A DNA stretch of 35,492 nt from JACRAR01 sp041674465 (GCA_041674465.1 JBAYVV010000025.1:1-35492); one strand, 5' to 3'; shown: positions 13,429 to 22,327, numbered from the stretch's first letter. A program made the numbers and translations. Notes: generated by a model from the letters alone, not told the origin.

Positions 13429-15824
13429 TCCCTGCCCCTGCCATGCAACAAGGCTGGCGGCAAAGCATTCTGTATCGCGCGGTCGTCGCGGTTGTGGGCA
13501 GCGCAATGTTTGTCGGTGTCCTGTTTATCGGCATCACGGCGTTTCTGACCAACGACCGGGCCCAGCAACAGTCACAAACGCGTCTTACGGAACTTCTGGA
13601 AACCGTCGAGGATACGGTCAGCATTGCCTGTTTCGTCGAGGACAAGAGCCTGGCGACCGAGGTGGCGCACGGCCTGCTCAAGAACGGCGAAGTGCTGGGC
13701 GTCGTGATCCGCAGCAAATCCAGCGAATTGGCAAAGCGCTATCGCACTGATGCCCCCCAACTCGATGCCGAGCGGGTCAAGCGCGGACGCCAGACACGCA
13801 AGATCATGTCGCCGTTCAACCGAGAGGAGGTGATCGGCGAAATCATCCTGGATCCGGATCCCGACAGCTTCGACCGTTACATCGGGCAGGAAGTGCGCTT
13901 TGTCGGTTTTCTGCTCTGGATTCAACTCGGCGGTGTGGTGCTGGCGATCGTGGTGGTCATGCTGCGTTTGATTGTGCGCCCGATCAAGGGCATGTCAGAT
14001 CGGTTGCACCACATGGACGCGACGCGTGGCGATCGCCTGAGCGTGCCGCCAGGCCATTCCGGGACAGAGGTCGGCCGTCTGGCCGATGACATCAATGGCC
14101 TGGCCAACCAACTCGTGACATCGCTTGAAGATGAGCGCAGGCTGCGGCTGCAGCGCGAAATCGACGAGAAGAAATACCGCGCGATTTTCGATAATGCCGA
14201 GACCGGTATTTTCATCGCCGACCGTTCGGGTCGGATCGAATCGCGCAACCCGGCTTTGGCGCGATTTGTTGAACTGCCCGCCGAGACCGCGGATGTTGAA
14301 ATCATGCTTTACCAACTCCCCTGGAACGAGCAGCAGCGATTGTCGCAAACTGTTGGTGATTGCATCGACGGCAATGTTGTCAGCTCCGGCGATTTCGAGT
14401 TCACCCGGCTCGATTCATCGATCTGCTGGTTGAATGTCCTGCTGAGTCCGATTGGCGGGGGGCATGTCCAGGGTGTTGTGGTCGATGTGACCGAGCGCAA
14501 GTTGGCGGAGGATTCCGCAAAGCGGCAGGCGATCACCGATCCTCTGACTGGCGCTGCGAATCGCACCGGACTTGAGCAGAAGGTCCTGACCTTGATTCGT
14601 CAGGGTGATGGACAGGCCGGTGCGAATTTTTGTCTGATGCTGGTCAACCTGGACGGGTTCAAACCGGTCAATGATGCCCTCGGTTTGCCAGTCGGCGATC
14701 TGGTTCTGAAACATGCCGTCGAGCGTTTGCAATCCAGTCTCAAGACCTCCGACATCGTCGCTCGCGTCGGTGGTGACGAGTTTGCCCTGGTGCTGCCGCT
14801 GGTCAGGAGCGAAGAACTGGCCGGCAACATCGGCGAGCGCATTGTGCGCAGCCTCGGGCGCAACTATGAAGTGCATACCACGCCGGTTCAACTCGGCGCC
14901 AGCATCGGCATTACGCTCTATCCCAACGACGGCAAGGATATTCCGACCCTGCTGCGGAATGCCGAACTGGCGCTGGATCGAGCCAAGGTCAGCGGCGGCA
15001 GCCGCTATTCATTTTTCGACCCGGCCATGGTGGAAGCTGCGGAGCGGCGTCGCGCGCTTGAGTCCGACCTGCAACTTGCCCTGCGCCACAAGCAGTTCCG
15101 CCTGTTTTGTCAGCCTATCGTGGATTTGCCCAGCAATCGACTGGTCGGGGCGGAGGCACTGATTCGCTGGGAGCATCCGCAAAGAGGCCGGGTACCGCCA
15201 GATGCTTTCATTCCCGTCGCCGAAGAAACCGGACTGATCGTGGAACTTGGCATCTGGATCGTCGAGGAAGCCTGCCGGCAATTGATTACCTGGCGTGATG
15301 CGGGCAGGGACTGGTACCTCTCGATCAATATTTCAGGCCGACAGATACCCGAAGGGCTGACGCCCGCCAAAATTGCCGAAGTGGTGCAGCAGTTCGGCGT
15401 CGATCCGCAGCGACTGGTCCTGGAAATCACGGAAGGCGTACTGCTGGCCGATGTCAGCAAGGCGCTGGATTGGCTCACGCAAGTCCGTGCGCTGGGTTTT
15501 GGACTCTATCTCGACGATTTCGGCACGGGCTATTCCTCGCTTTCCTATCTCAAGCGTTTCCCGGTGGATACCGTGAAAATCGACAAATCCTTCGTCCATG
15601 ACATGGGCGTCAACCAGAGCGATCGCGCCCTGGTGGCGGCCATCATCGCCATGGCGCAGAGTCTGGGTCTGCAGGTGGTTGCGGAAGGCGTGGAAGATGA
15701 GACGCAGTTGAACTTGCTGCGCGACATGGGCTGTCGCAGAGTCCAGGGATATTATTTCTCCAAGCCGGTAGCGGCGGAAGAGTTTGATGAGGTTGCCTCA
15801 CGCATTGAAGGAATGCTGAAATGA
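13425..15824 (+). CDS. Membrane PAS-GGDEF-EAL c-di-GMP enzyme with periplasmic sensor
   Basis: The 799-residue inner-membrane protein has TM1 (about 18-42), a periplasmic CHASE8-like domain (43-157: ...ACFVEDKSLATEVAHGLL...), TM2 (158-183), HAMP (184-236), PAS (about 250-360), GGDEF (366-530) and EAL (545-790). The GGDEF motif is intact (VGGDEF, 448-453), but the product-inhibition site reads KTSD instead of RxxD and GH in the second loop is GL. The EAL domain keeps EAL (577-579), DDFGTGYSS and VAEGVE, so phosphodiesterase activity is likely; cyclase activity is possible. The layout resembles YfiN/TpbB plus PAS and EAL. It overlaps both neighbours by ATGA, linking it to a periplasmic protein before and an outer-membrane barrel after. 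Confidence 0.93.
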   Translation: MIPAPAMQQGWRQSILYRAVVAVVGSAMFVGVLFIGITAFLTNDRAQQQSQTRLTELLETVEDTVSIACFVEDKSLATEVAHGLLKNGEVLGVVIRSKSSELAKRYRTDAPQLDAERVKRGRQTRKIMSPFNREEVIGEIILDPDPDSFDRYIGQEVRFVGFLLWIQLGGVVLAIVVVMLRLIVRPIKGMSDRLHHMDATRGDRLSVPPGHSGTEVGRLADDINGLANQLVTSLEDERRLRLQREIDEKKYRAIFDNAETGIFIADRSGRIESRNPALARFVELPAETADVEIMLYQLPWNEQQRLSQTVGDCIDGNVVSSGDFEFTRLDSSICWLNVLLSPIGGGHVQGVVVDVTERKLAEDSAKRQAITDPLTGAANRTGLEQKVLTLIRQGDGQAGANFCLMLVNLDGFKPVNDALGLPVGDLVLKHAVERLQSSLKTSDIVARVGGDEFALVLPLVRSEELAGNIGERIVRSLGRNYEVHTTPVQLGASIGITLYPNDGKDIPTLLRNAELALDRAKVSGGSRYSFFDPAMVEAAERRRALESDLQLALRHKQFRLFCQPIVDLPSNRLVGAEALIRWEHPQRGRVPPDAFIPVAEETGLIVELGIWIVEEACRQLITWRDAGRDWYLSINISGRQIPEGLTPAKIAEVVQQFGVDPQRLVLEITEGVLLADVSKALDWLTQVRALGFGLYLDDFGTGYSSLSYLKRFPVDTVKIDKSFVHDMGVNQSDRALVAAIIAMAQSLGLQVVAEGVEDETQLNLLRDMGCRRVQGYYFSKPVAAEEFDEVASRIEGMLK

Positions 15825-17023
15825 AATTGCGCTTAAACGGTACCACTGCCTTACTGCTGCTGGCTGCATTGGTCATGCCGAACGCATGGGCGCAGACCGG
15901 CATCGACTTTTCCACATCCGGATTTCTGACGGTCGGGCTGGGCAAGGTGCTCAAGGGCGATGCGCCGCAGGACTTCCAGGGCTACGCCACGCCGATGTTT
16001 GTCACCGACTATGCCCAGGCCGGCATCTACGAGAACAAGGGCTGGGTATTCCGGCCAGACACCAAGCTCGGTTTGCAGGGCACTGCCGTTTTCAGCCCGC
16101 AATTTTCCGCCACCGGGCAAGTCGTTGCGCGTGGCGCGCGGAATGGCGAAGTGGATCTGGAATGGATCTACGGCAGCTATCAGATCGATGACAAGCTCAC
16201 CTTCCAGTTGGGCCGTAAGCGCCTGCCCCTGTTCTATTACTCGGAAACCCAGGACGTCGGGTTCGCCTATCCCTGGACTCATCTGCCGCCGGGACAGTAT
16301 GGCTGGGAGATCGTCAATTACAACGGCGCCAACATGATTTACCGGGAAAGATGGGGCGACTGGTCGAGCAGCATGAACCTCTTCGCGGGTGGCGAAAAGC
16401 GGCGCGACAATCCCTATCAGAAAATCTACAGCGGCCAGATAACCACCAGCGATTCCAGGTGGAGCAACATTCGCGGTGCCGACCTGACTCTGGCGCATGA
16501 CTGGTTCGAGGCGCGCCTGGCCTACATCCAGTCCGACATCCAGACGCGCTACGAAGACTTGACGGTCGCGCCTCCCTACGAGTATTCGCCCAAGGCCAAG
16601 CAGAAGATTTATGCGCTTTCGTTCAGCATCGATCATCCGCGCTGGGTGGTGCGCAACGAATATCTCTATACCGATCGCAAGTCGCAGGGCGACGAATTCT
16701 TGTCGACGTTGCTCGGCGTCGGTTACCGCTACGGCAAGTTCCTGCCCATGCTTACCTACAACCGCTATCGCGAGCGCCTGACGCCCGGTTATGCCGACCC
16801 CGCCGTGGCCGATCCGGCGGAAATCGATGCTGCATCTTACGAAGGATTCACCACCCTGGGATTTTCCCTGCGCTATGATCTGACACCAACCAGCGCACTC
16901 AAGTTTCAGTTCGACCGCTGGCTGGACAAGAGCGGTCCGAACTTCAACCTCAACGCCAATGGGACCAGCGTAGGCTATGGCAATGCGCGCCTGATCACGT
17001 TCAGCTACGACCTGGTGTTCTGA
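15821..17023 (+). CDS. Outer-membrane beta-barrel (porin-like) protein of the c-di-GMP operon
   Basis: The 400-residue protein has a signal peptide ending NAWA-QTG. Many alternating strands follow, with aromatic girdle residues (FQLGRKRLPLFYYSE, WVVRNEYLYTDRK, RYGKFLPMLTYNRYR), and the chain ends in phenylalanine (SYDLVF), the usual outer-membrane assembly signal. It looks like a 16-18-strand porin, but I cannot name the family or substrate. The start overlaps the stop of the GGDEF-EAL gene by four bases (ATGA), which ties its production to the signalling protein. It ends six bases before the convergent marR-type gene. Confidence 0.82.
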   Translation: MKLRLNGTTALLLLAALVMPNAWAQTGIDFSTSGFLTVGLGKVLKGDAPQDFQGYATPMFVTDYAQAGIYENKGWVFRPDTKLGLQGTAVFSPQFSATGQVVARGARNGEVDLEWIYGSYQIDDKLTFQLGRKRLPLFYYSETQDVGFAYPWTHLPPGQYGWEIVNYNGANMIYRERWGDWSSSMNLFAGGEKRRDNPYQKIYSGQITTSDSRWSNIRGADLTLAHDWFEARLAYIQSDIQTRYEDLTVAPPYEYSPKAKQKIYALSFSIDHPRWVVRNEYLYTDRKSQGDEFLSTLLGVGYRYGKFLPMLTYNRYRERLTPGYADPAVADPAEIDAASYEGFTTLGFSLRYDLTPTSALKFQFDRWLDKSGPNFNLNANGTSVGYGNARLITFSYDLVF

Positions 17024-17029
17024 CCTGGT

Positions 17030-17497
17030 TCAGCGGTATTCAGGGAAGATTTTCTCGAGCAGCTTCACCAGCGTGAACTGCTCTTTCTCACTCAGATTTG
17101 CGGCAAGCCGTTGCTCGTGCTCGGTGACCAGGCGCTGCAGTTTTTTCAGCAGAGTCTTTCCTGTGGGCGTGAGTTGCAGTGCATTTGAGCGACGGTCGCT
17201 GGTGGCGCTGCGCCGTTCGACCAAAGTGCGGCGTTCCAGATTGTCGACCAGCGAGACCACGGTGGAGCGGTCCAGATGCGTGGCCCGGGCCAACTCGGTC
17301 TGCTTGAGTCCCGGGTTGGCATCGATGATGACCAGTGCGCCGAACAGGCCGGGACTGATCTCATACCTGCCCAGGGCCTGCGCAAAATCGCGAAATATCG
17401 CGATCTGCGCCAGGCGTAATTGATAACCGATCAGGTCGGGCAGGGCGCCGAAAGCGATTTCCGCAGCCGGGTCGCGCAGTTTGGTTTTTGGCGGCAT
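17030..17497 (-). CDS. MarR-family transcriptional regulator
   Basis: The 155-residue protein is a MarR winged-helix regulator. The helix-turn-helix lies at about 60-85 (GLKQTELARATHLDRSTVVSLVDNLERR), followed by the wing (LVERRSATSDRRSNALQLTPTG) and the dimerisation helices. It is transcribed away from the Liv-type transporter operon, an arrangement that usually means the regulator represses its neighbour and is released by a small aromatic or acidic ligand. ATG 17497 gives a normal family start (MPPKTKLRDPAAEIAF); no clear ribosome site was found, and the frame is open further upstream without likely coding sequence. Confidence 0.88.
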   Translation of the reverse strand: MPPKTKLRDPAAEIAFGALPDLIGYQLRLAQIAIFRDFAQALGRYEISPGLFGALVIIDANPGLKQTELARATHLDRSTVVSLVDNLERRTLVERRSATSDRRSNALQLTPTGKTLLKKLQRLVTEHEQRLAANLSEKEQFTLVKLLEKIFPEYR

Positions 17498-17530
17498 CAG
17501 GTGCTGGATATCGTTGGATGTCAAACAGTA

Positions 17531-17581
17531 TGCTATCAAGCAATGTAGCAGGGAGCAAGCCGGCGGCTGAAATACGCGTAT
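17531..17581. promoter_or_regulatory. Two palindromes in the marR-livK intergenic region, candidate operators
   Basis: TGCTA and TAGCA arms flank a 10-base spacer at 17531-17550, and ATACGCGTAT at 17572-17581 is a perfect 10-base palindrome. Both lie between the divergent regulator and transporter genes, where a MarR dimer would act. Short palindromes arise by chance, so this is a candidate only. Confidence 0.35.
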
Positions 17582-17586
17582 GGAAG

Positions 17587-17617
17587 TTGAGCCAAGCGCG
17601 ACCAAATAGGTTATGAT
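17587..17617 (+). promoter_or_regulatory. Possible promoter of the Liv-type transporter operon
   Basis: TTGAGC (17587-17592) and TATGAT (17612-17617) are separated by 19 bases, a little long. The start would be near 17624, about 67 bases before the binding-protein ATG and just right of the ATACGCGTAT palindrome. Confidence 0.3.
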
Positions 17618-17690
17618 TTGCTGATGTTTTTGTCGGCTGACGCTGGTTGGCCTGCGAGACTTATTCAACAACATAGCGAGGAGGACACTA

Positions 17691-18905
17691 ATGAACAACA
17701 ACAACTTCAATCGGCGGGATTTTCTTAAAACCGGCGCGGCGCTTGCGGGCTTGTCCGGAGCGGGACTGGCCGGTACGCTGTTGCCGGCATCCCTGGCCCA
17801 GGCGCAGGCTGCGGCCGGCAAGATCCGTGTCGGCCTGATGCTGCCCTACACTGGCACCTACACGCCGCTGGCTGTGGCGATCACCAACGGATTCAAGCTG
17901 GCGGTGCAGGAGCATGGCGGAAAATTGGGCGGACGCGAGGTCGAGTATTTCGTTGTCGATGACGAGTCCAACCCGGCCAAGGCCCCCGAGAACACCAACA
18001 AGCTGATCCAGCGCGACAAGGTCGATGTCCTGGTCGGCACGGTGCATTCCGGTGTTGCTCTGGGCATGGCCAAGATCGTGCGCGAAGCCGGCGTGATCTG
18101 GATCAACCCGAACGCCGGCGCCGACGAAGTGACCGGCCCGTTGTGCGCACCGAACATTTTCCGCACCTCTTTTTCCAATTGGCAGAGCACCTATGCGCTG
18201 GGCAAGGTGGTCAAGCAGCGCGGGCACAAGACCGCAGTGTTCATCACCCACAAATATGCTGCCGGCGACCAGATGATGGCCAGCTTCAAGGATGGCTTCG
18301 AGAAGGAAGGCGGCAAACTGGTCAAGGAGCTTTACCTGCCCTTCCCGCAAGTCGAGTTCCAGGCCTTGCTCACCGAGATCGCCAGCATCAAGCCGGATGC
18401 CGTTGCGGCATTCTTCTCCGGCGGCGCTGCGGTCAAGTTCATCAAGGATTACCAGGCGGCAGGCCTCAAGGGCAAGATCCCGCTGTTCGGGCCGGGCTTC
18501 CTCACCGACGGCGTGCTCGAAGAGGTCGGCGATGCTGCCGAGGGCATGGAGACCACGTTGCACTACGCCGACGGCCTGAACACGAAAAAGGACAATGCTT
18601 TCCGCCTGTCCTATGTCAAGGCCTACAAGCTGCAGCCCGATGTCTTTGCCGTGCAGGGCTACGATGCGGGGCAACTGCTCGCCGCTGGCCTGGATACCGT
18701 CAAGGGTGACGTCAACAACAAGGCGGCCCTGATCAAGGCCATGGAATCGGCCAAGATCGACAGCCCGCGTGGCGTCTGGACACTCTCCAAGGCGCACAAC
18801 CCGGTGCAGGACATCTACCTGCGCAAGGTGGTGGGCAAGCAGAACAAGGTCATGAGCATAGCCGCCAAGGCGCTGGCCGATCCGGCGCTTGGCTGCAAGG
18901 CCTGA
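17691..18905 (+). CDS. livK: Liv-type ABC transporter substrate-binding protein, Tat-exported
   Basis: The 404-residue periplasmic binding protein (type 1 fold, Peripla_BP_6) has a twin-arginine signal: NRRDFLK (7-13) before a hydrophobic stretch and an AQAQA cleavage region near residue 40. Tat export implies folding before export, which is seen in some aromatic-acid binding proteins but not in E. coli LivK. The mature part starts KIRVGLMLPYTGTYTPLA and has VDDESNPAKA and the Ser/Tyr pocket regions of the family. The ribosome site GAGGAGGA precedes ATG 17691. The family carries branched-chain amino acids, amides, urea or aromatic acids; the hydrolase gene at the end of the operon and the MarR regulator favour an aromatic or ester ligand, as inference. 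Confidence 0.9.
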   Translation: MNNNNFNRRDFLKTGAALAGLSGAGLAGTLLPASLAQAQAAAGKIRVGLMLPYTGTYTPLAVAITNGFKLAVQEHGGKLGGREVEYFVVDDESNPAKAPENTNKLIQRDKVDVLVGTVHSGVALGMAKIVREAGVIWINPNAGADEVTGPLCAPNIFRTSFSNWQSTYALGKVVKQRGHKTAVFITHKYAAGDQMMASFKDGFEKEGGKLVKELYLPFPQVEFQALLTEIASIKPDAVAAFFSGGAAVKFIKDYQAAGLKGKIPLFGPGFLTDGVLEEVGDAAEGMETTLHYADGLNTKKDNAFRLSYVKAYKLQPDVFAVQGYDAGQLLAAGLDTVKGDVNNKAALIKAMESAKIDSPRGVWTLSKAHNPVQDIYLRKVVGKQNKVMSIAAKALADPALGCKA

Positions 18906-18926
18906 CGCTATTCCCCGGAGCGGAAC

Positions 18927-18954
18927 GGCGGCAGGCTTCTGCCGCCATTTTTTT
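18927..18954 (+). terminator. Hairpin and T-run between binding-protein and permease genes
   Basis: GGCGGCAG (18927-18934) pairs with CTGCCGCC (18939-18946) across GCTT, followed after one A by seven T residues (18948-18954). Placed between livK and livH, it should stop part of the transcription, so the binding protein is made in excess over the membrane subunits. Confidence 0.85.
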
Positions 18955-18992
18955 GGAGCGCGTGCCGCTCGCTTCACTGAAACAGGCGCCTG

Positions 18993-19859
18993 ATGGATTT
19001 TGCTTTTGTCCTCATCCAGTTGCTCAATGGCCTGCAATACGGCCTGCTGCTGTTTCTGGTAGCCAGCGGGCTGACGCTGGTGTTCGGCATCATGGGCATC
19101 GTCAACCTGGCCCATGGCAGTTTTTACATGATCGGGGCGTATCTCGCCTGGTCGCTCGCCGGCATGATGGACAGCTTTGCCGCTGCCATTCTGCTTGGCG
19201 TTCCGCTCACGGTGATCCTTGGCATGGGTTTGGAACGACTGCTGTTCCAGCACCTCTACCATCGCGACCACCTCTATCAGGTACTGCTGACCTATGGCCT
19301 GATCCTGGTTTTCGAGGAACTGCGCAGCGTACTGTGGGGTGACGATGTCCATGGCGTCTCTGTGCCGGCGCTGCTGTCCGGTTCGATTCCGCTCACCGAC
19401 AACCTGTCCTACCCGATTTACCGCCTGGTCATTTCGGGTTTCTGCCTGCTGCTTGCCGCCGCCCTGTATGGACTGATCCAGAAGACCCGTCTGGGCATGA
19501 TGATCCGTGCTGGTTCAAGCAACCGCGAGATGGCACAGGCGCTCGGCATCAACATCAAGATGCTGTACACCCTGGTGTTCGCTCTTGGCGTGGCGCTGGC
19601 CGCCTTTGCCGGGATGATTGCGGCGCCGGTGTCGTCGGTCTATCCCAACATGGGCGCCCAGGTACTGATCATCTGCTTTGTCGTGGTGGTCATCGGCGGC
19701 ATCGGTTCGGTCTGGGGCGCCTTGCTCGCCTCGGTCCTGATCGGCATGACCGACACCTTCGGCAAGGTGTTGCTGCCCGAATATGCGGGCATGTCGACTT
19801 ACCTGCTCATGGTGCTGGTGTTGCTGTGGCGGCCCGAGGGCCTGTTCAAGAGGGGCTGA
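18993..19859 (+). CDS. livH: Liv-type ABC transporter permease LivH
   Basis: The 288-residue inner-membrane permease of the branched-chain amino acid type has LNGLQYGLLLFLVASGLTLV at the start, FGIMGIVNLAHGSFYMIGAY (the conserved NLAHG motif), and about eight hydrophobic segments. The cytoplasmic EAA-like loop (GSSNREMAQALGINIKMLY) contacts the ATPases. It forms the channel with LivM. It follows the hairpin after livK and is followed by livM after three bases. Confidence 0.92.
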   Translation: MDFAFVLIQLLNGLQYGLLLFLVASGLTLVFGIMGIVNLAHGSFYMIGAYLAWSLAGMMDSFAAAILLGVPLTVILGMGLERLLFQHLYHRDHLYQVLLTYGLILVFEELRSVLWGDDVHGVSVPALLSGSIPLTDNLSYPIYRLVISGFCLLLAAALYGLIQKTRLGMMIRAGSSNREMAQALGINIKMLYTLVFALGVALAAFAGMIAAPVSSVYPNMGAQVLIICFVVVVIGGIGSVWGALLASVLIGMTDTFGKVLLPEYAGMSTYLLMVLVLLWRPEGLFKRG

Positions 19860-19862
19860 CCG

Positions 19863-20849
19863 GTGCGATCCAAACTCACTCCGTTGCTCCTGCTCGTTGC
19901 CGTGGTCCTGCTTGCGGCATTTCCGTTCGTGGGCGAGAAGTTCTACATCCAGCTCATCGCGAAAGTCATGATCATGGCGATTTTTGCCATGAGCCTCGAT
20001 CTGCTGGTGGGCTATACCGGTTTGGTCAGTCTCGGTCACGCGGCCTTTTTCGGTCTAGCCGGTTACGTGCTGGCCAAAGCGGCGCCGCAGTATGCGGCGG
20101 CCAATTTGTGGACCACCCTGCCGCTGGCGCTCGGCGCCTGCGCCGTGTTTGCCCTGCTCACCGGTTTCCTGGTGCTGCGCACCAGCGGCATCTATTTCAT
20201 CATGGTGACCCTGGCCTTTTCCCAGATGCTGTTCTTCGTGTTCCATGACACGCCTTTCGGGGGCGGCTCCGACGGCATCTACATCTATGCCAAACCGGAA
20301 ATCAAGATCGGCGCGACCGCTCTGCTGGACCTCGAAGATTTCAAGGTGCTGTACTGGTTTATCCTGGGCCTCATGACACTGGTTTATCTGTTCCTGCGCC
20401 AGGTGCTCGATTCCAATTTCGGCCGTGCCCTCATCGGCATCAAGACCAACGAGCACCGTTTGCGCGCGCTGGGATTCTCCACCTTCCGCTACAAGCTGGC
20501 GAGTTACATGCTCTCCGGCATGCTGGCTGGATTGGCCGGTTACCTCGCGGCGCTGCAGTTTGGTTTTGTGAACCCCGAGATCCTCAGCTGGCACGTTTCC
20601 GGCAGCGTCCTGATGATGGTGATCCTCGGCGGTATGGGCAGTCTGCATGGCGCGGCGCTCGGTGCCTTCGTCTTCATCCTGCTGCAGGAAACGCTTTCCA
20701 ATCAGTCCTGGTTCGGTCCCATCGCCAAGCACTGGCAGCTGGCCATGGGCATATTCATCATTGCCGTGGCGCTGCTCTTGCCGCACGGTCTGGTGGGTCT
20801 CGGCAGTACGCTCGGGAATCGGCACAAGGAAACAGGCGGACATGACTGA
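19863..20849 (+). CDS. livM: Liv-type ABC transporter permease LivM
   Basis: The 328-residue second permease starts at GTG 19863, three bases after livH. It has the family's FAMSLDLLVGYTGLVSLGHAAFFG segment and the loop GIKTNEHRLRALGFSTFRYKL that couples to the ATP-binding subunits. About nine transmembrane helices are predicted. The stop overlaps the livG start by eight bases, showing tight coupling. Confidence 0.92.
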   Translation: MRSKLTPLLLLVAVVLLAAFPFVGEKFYIQLIAKVMIMAIFAMSLDLLVGYTGLVSLGHAAFFGLAGYVLAKAAPQYAAANLWTTLPLALGACAVFALLTGFLVLRTSGIYFIMVTLAFSQMLFFVFHDTPFGGGSDGIYIYAKPEIKIGATALLDLEDFKVLYWFILGLMTLVYLFLRQVLDSNFGRALIGIKTNEHRLRALGFSTFRYKLASYMLSGMLAGLAGYLAALQFGFVNPEILSWHVSGSVLMMVILGGMGSLHGAALGAFVFILLQETLSNQSWFGPIAKHWQLAMGIFIIAVALLLPHGLVGLGSTLGNRHKETGGHD

Positions 20850-21621
20850 TCCCGTCCTGCGCGTCGAGAATCTCAGCAAGCTGTTCGGCGGCTTGGCCGC
20901 CGTCAATAACGTGTCACTGGAACTGCACCTGGGGCAGGTGCATGCGGTGATCGGCCCGAACGGTGCCGGCAAGTCGACCCTGACCAACCTGATTTCGGGC
21001 GAACTCATGCCGACTTCGGGATCGATCCGTTATCTGGCACACGGCGAGGGCGAGTTCGAACTGGCCGGCCTATCCTCCGACCGCATCTCGCGACTCGGGA
21101 TCGGCCGCAGTTTCCAGAAGACCAATATCTTCCTGCCCTTCACGGCTTTCGAGAACTGCCGTCTTGCAGCACAGTCGCGGCTGCAGCGCGCCTGGCGTAT
21201 ATTCCGTGGCGCCAGCCGCTATGCCGACGTCAATGTGATTGCCGAGCAATCGTTGCAAGCTGCGGGTTTGTCTGAGCGTGGCGAGGTCGTTGCGGCCATG
21301 CTTTCCCATGGCGAGCAGCGCCAACTCGAAATCGCCATGTGCCTGGCGACGCAGCCGCGCATCCTGCTCATGGACGAACCGCTGGCCGGCATGGGTCCGC
21401 AGGAATCGCTGCGCATCGTCGCACTGATCCGGCAACTGGCTGCCGAGCATGCCATCCTGCTGATCGAGCACGACATGGACGCGGTATTTGCGGTGGCGCA
21501 TTGCCTGACGGTGATGGTCAACGGTGAAGTCATCGAATCCGGAACGCCACAGGCGGTGCGCGCCAGTGCGCAGGTGCAGCAGGCTTATCTCGGCGATGCG
21601 CACGGAGACACCCATGGCTGA
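20842..21621 (+). CDS. livG: Liv-type ABC transporter ATP-binding protein LivG
   Basis: This 259-residue ATPase has Walker A GPNGAGKST (about 39-47), the Q-loop in GRSFQKTNIF, a signature LSHGEQRQLEIA in place of the usual LSGGQ, Walker B ILLMDEPLAGM and the switch His in LLIEHDMD. The signature variant LSHGEQ is common in this family. ATG 20842 overlaps the end of livM by eight bases. The long open frame further upstream is inside livM and is not part of the protein. Confidence 0.94.
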   Translation: MTDPVLRVENLSKLFGGLAAVNNVSLELHLGQVHAVIGPNGAGKSTLTNLISGELMPTSGSIRYLAHGEGEFELAGLSSDRISRLGIGRSFQKTNIFLPFTAFENCRLAAQSRLQRAWRIFRGASRYADVNVIAEQSLQAAGLSERGEVVAAMLSHGEQRQLEIAMCLATQPRILLMDEPLAGMGPQESLRIVALIRQLAAEHAILLIEHDMDAVFAVAHCLTVMVNGEVIESGTPQAVRASAQVQQAYLGDAHGDTHG

Positions 21622-22318
21622 CCTGCTCCAAGCCAGTGGTTTGCACACCTACTATGGTGCAAGCCATATCCTGCATGGCGTCGACTTCCGTATCGGCTCG
21701 GGTGAAGCGATCGGCCTGATGGGCCGCAATGGCATGGGAAAGACCACCCTGATCCGTACTCTGCTGGGATATGTGCGGCCACGCCAGGGACGGGTGAGCT
21801 GGCGCGGCGAGGATGTGGCGCATGCCGCACCGTACCGCATTGCTCGGCTGGGTGCGGCCTACGTCCCGGAAGGACGGGGCATCTTCCCCAATCTTTCGGT
21901 CAAGGAAAACCTCGTCATGGCCGCGCGTTCCGGACCGGACGGGCGGCGCGAGTGGACTTACGACCGGATCATGGACACTTTCCCGCGTCTCACGGAACGT
22001 CTCGATCACATGGGCGGGCAGCTTTCCGGCGGCGAGCAGCAGATGCTCACCATCGGCCGCGCGCTGCTCACCAACCCGCAACTGCTGATTCTCGACGAGG
22101 CGACCGAAGGACTTGCACCCCTGATCGCCCGCGACATCTGGCAAATCATCCGAACCATACGCGCTACAGGCATCGCGACGGTAATCGTGGACAAAAATTT
22201 CGGTGCGGTGCGCGATCTGGCCGACCGTTGCGTGGTGATGGTCAAGGGCAGCGTGGTGTTCGACGATCAGGCGGAGCAACTCTCCGGCGAGATTGTGCAA
22301 AAGTATCTGGGCGTCTAA
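21614..22318 (+). CDS. livF: Liv-type ABC transporter ATP-binding protein LivF
   Basis: The 234-residue second ATPase has Walker A GRNGMGKTT, the GAAYVPEGRGIFPNLSV segment typical of LivF, signature LSGGEQQML, Walker B LLILDEATEGLAP, and a switch position that reads VDKNFG where most LivF proteins have VEQN. The catalytic Asp-Glu pair is kept, but the switch residue is Asn, as in other LivF. ATG 21614 overlaps the livG stop by eight bases. Confidence 0.94.
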   Translation: MADLLQASGLHTYYGASHILHGVDFRIGSGEAIGLMGRNGMGKTTLIRTLLGYVRPRQGRVSWRGEDVAHAAPYRIARLGAAYVPEGRGIFPNLSVKENLVMAARSGPDGRREWTYDRIMDTFPRLTERLDHMGGQLSGGEQQMLTIGRALLTNPQLLILDEATEGLAPLIARDIWQIIRTIRATGIATVIVDKNFGAVRDLADRCVVMVKGSVVFDDQAEQLSGEIVQKYLGV

Positions 22319-22327
22319 GGAGCTATT

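Noticed and set aside
17688..19352. A 554-codon open frame antisense to livK and livH
   Set aside because: The translation is low-complexity His/Gln/Asp-rich sequence without family motifs, while the forward genes have clear Liv motifs.
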